NCBI GenBank assembly: GCA_947490145.1 | Contig: CANLGD010000024.1 | Span: 1-35,394 of the forward strand | Direction: 5' to 3' | DNA: 35,394 nt | Source: Flavobacteriia bacterium | Lineage (GTDB): Bacteria > Bacteroidota > Bacteroidia > Flavobacteriales_D > Crocinitomicaceae | Shown: in pieces, positions 32,477-35,394 of the stretch | Layout: each line of letters opens with the position of its first letter | How positions within the stretch are numbered: position 1 is the first letter of the stretch | Made by a program: the position numbers and the translations under genes | Notes under the pieces: model-generated | The model's database searches: none | What the model was told of the DNA's origin: nothing | Seen by the model: only the letters and a program-made list of their open reading frames with translations

Positions 32477-35029
32477 TTAAAACTTAATCGCAATTCTTCC
32501 TAAGAAATTAATTCCTGCTTGCGGATAATAAAAATTTTCATCAATTCTTTTCCCACCATAAATGTAGCCCCATGTATAACCGTTGTTTTCAAATAAGTGA
32601 TTTAAGATATTATTTGCTTGAATTCCAAACGTTATTTCTTTACCAAAGATTTTCGAAGTTGAATAATTCACCATAAAATTTGTGATAAAATAGGCATCTA
32701 AACTTCTTGAATCTGCTGAAGTATTATCTAAAAATTGTTTGGAAACATATTTAGATAAAATACTAAAATTCAAATCTTTAATCGGAGAATAAGTTAGCGT
32801 TAAAGAAGCAATTAAATTCGGCGAAAATGCAATATCAGTATTTTTGTGGACGATAGAATCTTGTCCTCCTAAATCATAATTGTCAATAAATTCACAAAAT
32901 TCTCTGATTTTATTCTGACTAAAAGTTACATTTCCTTTGATTTGAAATTTTTTCTCAAATAAGAAAACTCCAGATTCTAATTCAATTCCACTTCTATAAC
33001 TTTTGTCAACATTTGTTCTAGAATAAACGCCTACATCATTAATTTTTCCTGTCAAAACTAATTGATTTTTATAAGCCATCAAATAATAATTTGCTGTAAA
33101 ATAGAATTTTTGTTTGGCTAATCTGTAACCCAATTCAACGTTATTCAATGTTTCATGTTTTGGTCTAATTCTTGAATAAGTATCCGTAAAATCGCTTCTT
33201 ACGGGCTCTCTATTTGCCACTGCAAAGGAAGTATAAAGTTGATTGAAATCATTTAAGTTAAACATCAAACCAGCTTTCGGATTAAAAAATGTAAACTTCA
33301 CTTTTTGTTGCGCTTCAGTAAAAGTACTATCGATAAATCCAAAGTAAGAATAATCAATATTTCTAACTTGTAAATCTGCATAAACACTGCACTTATTGAT
33401 GCGTTTATTAATTTTCAAATATGTATTTATGTCATTTTTAGTAGATTTATTTTCATAATATCTATCTCTAATTTCACTTTGTGAAGCAAATTTTGCCCAA
33501 ATGATTTCTCCGTAATGATTTCCAACATATTGATTTGCTCCTCCTCCAAAAATAACGTTCAAATCCTTTTTTGAGGTAAAATAGAAAGAAAAAATTGCTC
33601 CATAGAAATCATTATTCAACCATTTTCTTCTAATCAAATCTGTTGAAGTGATTGTGTCCGTTCCACTTTCACTCACCATAGGATTCAAATTGTATTTTGA
33701 AAAATCATCGTTAAATTTATATTCTTCATAATATCCTTCACCGTGCGTATAATGTCCAGCTAAGTTTAATTTTATATGGGAAGAAAATGCATAATCATAT
33801 AACAATTGGTAGTGAGCTTGTCCGTAATTATCAACTTGATTATTGTAATTATAAAAATTATATGTTCTGCTATTCGATGAAAATAAATTCACAGAATCAC
33901 TCGTATTCTGGTAAGCTCCTCCAGGATAGTAATTGTTGTAAAAATGATTTGTTAAAGAGTCTGTATTTCCATTAAGTTTTGCCTCTGGAACTCCATACCA
34001 AGCTTGGTAAGTTATTTCTTTTCCACTAAAAACATTGACTTTTAAAATTGATTTTTTTCCTAAATATGTTCCAGAAACGAAATAAGATTTCAAATTTGAA
34101 GAAGCGCGATCAATATAGCCGTCTGAAGAAATGCGAGACAAACGCATGTCGAAAGCAAATTTGTTGTTTTCAGATTTTGTATTCAATAAACCAGTTCCAA
34201 CTTTTACTGTATTTTTAAATGTATTGAAACTACCTATTGAATTATCCAAATTCGCATACGCAATTCGATTCACTTTATCCGTTTGGACATTGATGCTTGC
34301 ACCAAAAGCTGCTGCGCCATTTGTTGAAGTTCCAACTCCTCTTTGAATTTGCATATTATCAACTGAACTTGCAAAATCGGGCATATTTACCCAATAAACT
34401 CCATGCGATTCGGAATCATTTATAGGAATTCCATTAACGGTAACATTTGTACGAGTTGGATCTACACCTCGAATTCTAACTCCAGTGTACCCAACTCCTG
34501 CACCTGCATCTGAAGTCACAACGGTTGAAGGTGTTGACTCTAATAAATAAGGTAAATCTTGACCGAAATTTTGTTTAGAAATTTGATTTTTGTCCAAATT
34601 GGTATAAGTCATAGGAGTATTTTTAGTCGCTCTTGTTGAATTAATAAAAATCTCCTGAATTTCTATGGTCGGCCGATCCGTTTGAAGAATTGTGATTCTA
34701 TTAACAGCACTCAAATCAAAATTGACCGTTAAATTTTTATCTTCGACTAAAATTGTTTTTGCCGAATTATCATATCCTATGAGAGAACAAATTAGTGTAC
34801 ATTGTCCTTTCGGAACGGCCTTTATCTCATACTTTCCATCTAAAACTGAAAGTGCGCTTAACTGCGTTCCTTCGATGAAAATGGTCGCTCCACTTAGTTT
34901 TTCATATCCATTGGAATTTTCAATTGTTCCAGAAATTGTAACTTGAGAAAATGTTGTTGAGCTTGTTATCCAAACGAGTAAGGTGAGTAAAATTTGCTTT
35001 GAAGTTACCTTCGTTTTTCTTGTTTTCAT
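32477..35029 (-). CDS. TonB-dependent receptor under TPP riboswitch control (thiamin-related importer)
   Basis: 850 residues. A signal peptide (about 1-28, ending TTFS) is followed by a carboxypeptidase-regulatory-like domain (about 30-112, VTISGTIENSNGYEKLSGATIFIEG). A probable TonB box lies near EIQEIFINST. The plug (about 140-250) contains GYTGVRIRGVDPTRTNVTVNGIPIND and VDNMQIQRGVGTSTNGAAAFGASINV. A 22-strand-type barrel ends GINFLGRIAIKF with the aromatic terminal residue needed for insertion. The sequence itself does not name a substrate. The upstream TPP riboswitch does: it should bring in thiamin, a thiamin phosphate or a precursor across the outer membrane. Comparative genomics has described such riboswitch-linked receptors in Bacteroidota. 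Confidence 0.92.
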   Translation of the reverse strand: MKTRKTKVTSKQILLTLLVWITSSTTFSQVTISGTIENSNGYEKLSGATIFIEGTQLSALSVLDGKYEIKAVPKGQCTLICSLIGYDNSAKTILVEDKNLTVNFDLSAVNRITILQTDRPTIEIQEIFINSTRATKNTPMTYTNLDKNQISKQNFGQDLPYLLESTPSTVVTSDAGAGVGYTGVRIRGVDPTRTNVTVNGIPINDSESHGVYWVNMPDFASSVDNMQIQRGVGTSTNGAAAFGASINVQTDKVNRIAYANLDNSIGSFNTFKNTVKVGTGLLNTKSENNKFAFDMRLSRISSDGYIDRASSNLKSYFVSGTYLGKKSILKVNVFSGKEITYQAWYGVPEAKLNGNTDSLTNHFYNNYYPGGAYQNTSDSVNLFSSNSRTYNFYNYNNQVDNYGQAHYQLLYDYAFSSHIKLNLAGHYTHGEGYYEEYKFNDDFSKYNLNPMVSESGTDTITSTDLIRRKWLNNDFYGAIFSFYFTSKKDLNVIFGGGANQYVGNHYGEIIWAKFASQSEIRDRYYENKSTKNDINTYLKINKRINKCSVYADLQVRNIDYSYFGFIDSTFTEAQQKVKFTFFNPKAGLMFNLNDFNQLYTSFAVANREPVRSDFTDTYSRIRPKHETLNNVELGYRLAKQKFYFTANYYLMAYKNQLVLTGKINDVGVYSRTNVDKSYRSGIELESGVFLFEKKFQIKGNVTFSQNKIREFCEFIDNYDLGGQDSIVHKNTDIAFSPNLIASLTLTYSPIKDLNFSILSKYVSKQFLDNTSADSRSLDAYFITNFMVNYSTSKIFGKEITFGIQANNILNHLFENNGYTWGYIYGGKRIDENFYYPQAGINFLGRIAIKF

Positions 35030-35089
35030 TTTTTAAAAAAATTTACAAGAACAAGGGGCCAATTCTATTTATTAATAATTAGCTTTTCT

Positions 35090-35128
35090 GGTGAAAATAA
35101 AACTGACGTCTCACATTTAATTTTCACC
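35090..35128 (-). promoter_or_regulatory. Leader hairpin downstream of the TPP aptamer
   Basis: In the transcript, GGUGAAAAUUAAAU (35128 to 35115) pairs with GUUUUAUUUUCACC (35103 to 35090): 14 positions with one U-U mismatch and one G-U, around an 11-base loop. It begins 10 bases after the aptamer. No U tract follows, so it is not a standard terminator. Its 5' arm is also complementary to part of the aptamer insertion (35328-35339). Confidence 0.65.
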
Positions 35129-35138
35129 TTTCTTTCAT

Positions 35139-35362
35139 CTTTCCTACGCAGGCATTATCCTGATCAGGTCAATGGGTATAATCTCAGTCTTGATTTCGTT
35201 TAACTATAAAGCCCGATTTTGTCGTTATTTTTAGTTCCAATTTTATCATCAGCCGAAGCTGACTCAAAAATTAAAACTTATAAAAATGCCTAAAAAGCGA
35301 ACTCTATAGACTAAACTCAGGCTAAACGGTGAAAATTAATTTCAAAACACCCCTTAGAGAAG
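35139..35362 (-). ncRNA. TPP riboswitch (THI element) with long P3 insertion
   Basis: Recognised from transcript motifs AAGGGGUG (P2 5' side), UGAGAU followed by ACCC (P2 3' side), and ACCUGAUCAGGAUAAUGCC with GCGUAGGAAAG (P4/P5 and closing). P1 pairs CUUCUCUA (35362-35355) with UAGGAAAG (35146-35139) with one mismatch. P3 base: GUUUUGA with UCAAGAC, 7 bp. Between the two P3 strands lies a 148-nt insertion (35194-35341). TPP binding should lower expression of the TonB receptor gene that starts 110 bases downstream. The aptamer begins almost at the predicted transcription start. Confidence 0.93.
35194..35341 (-). other. Structured 148-nt insertion in the P3 arm of the TPP riboswitch
   Basis: Predicted by eye. 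A long arm pairs AGUUUUAAUUUU (35278-35267) with AAAAUUGGAACU (35244-35233) over 12 bp. Next comes a 3x3 loop UGA/GAU that could form tandem sheared G-A pairs. Then GUCAGC/GCUGAU (6 bp) is closed by a cUUCGg tetraloop. Three pairs are G-U on the minus-strand RNA and would be A-C mismatches on the other strand, which supports a minus-strand RNA. Further pairings: CGUUUA with UAAACG, and GCCUGAG with UUUAGGC. Confidence 0.6.
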
Positions 35363-35365
35363 TGA

Positions 35366-35373
35366 CAAAAGTA
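35366..35373 (-). promoter_or_regulatory. -7 element of the TPP riboswitch / TonB receptor transcript
   Basis: On the minus strand this reads TACTTTTG, an exact TAnnTTTG match, ending 4 bases before the first P1 nucleotide of the riboswitch. The -33 region lies at the very edge of the window and reads CAATTTTC. Confidence 0.55.
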
Positions 35374-35394
35374 GCTATTATTTTTTGAAAATTG

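Noticed and set aside
1-35394. CRISPR arrays, tRNA genes, insertion sequences or phage genes
   Set aside because: No direct-repeat array, cloverleaf, transposase or integrase was seen on reading both strands.

Overview
The window looks like chromosomal DNA of a low-GC member of the Bacteroidota, probably order Flavobacteriales. Three things point there. Two secreted proteins end in type IX secretion (T9SS) type-A sorting domains. Several genes have the Bacteroidota -7 promoter element TAnnTTTG. The protein families (DUF5777 and DUF5723 barrels, PorE-like OmpA protein, SusC-type TonB receptor) are typical of the phylum. I see no tRNA, rRNA, insertion sequence, prophage, CRISPR array or defence cassette. 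The species cannot be fixed from sequence alone.

Left part (1-12.5 kb). A cut-off YceI-like gene and a DUF5777 barrel gene run leftwards. YbaB and 5-formyl-THF cyclo-ligase form a pair, followed by a probable 52-codon membrane ORF. Then come GtrA, a T9SS-exported cupredoxin, an orphan secreted protein and apolipoprotein N-acyltransferase (lnt). A tightly overlapping trio follows: the nicotinamide riboside transporter PnuC, a NadR-type kinase and a GH20 hexosaminidase. A PorE-like TPR/PD40/OmpA protein and a LOG-family phosphoribohydrolase close this part.

Middle (12.7-24.4 kb). Six genes run leftwards with very short gaps: asparagine synthase, glycosyltransferase, Wza-like export lipoprotein, Wzc-like tyrosine autokinase, WecA/MraY-type initiating transferase, and uvrA. 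The first five look like a surface-polysaccharide module, and the DNA repair gene uvrA sits 19 bases behind it. PBP4 (dacB) diverges from the module head across only 34 bases.

Right part (24.4-35.4 kb). This holds a secreted protein with propeller-like repeats, a T9SS-exported M14 carboxypeptidase, two outer-membrane barrel genes separated by a candidate small RNA, and a leftward trio (72-aa protein, lipoprotein, NUDIX hydrolase). At the edge is a TonB-dependent receptor preceded by a TPP riboswitch, so the receptor is very likely a thiamin-related importer.

The most unusual element is that riboswitch (35139-35362, minus strand). Its P3 stem carries a 148-nt insertion that itself folds, including a long arm capped by a cUUCGg tetraloop. 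A 12-nt segment of the insertion is perfectly complementary to the leader just downstream of the aptamer, where it would compete with a strong local hairpin. This suggests that the insertion takes part in switching. The only gene-free stretch over 300 bases is 35030-35394, and it holds this promoter, aptamer and leader.
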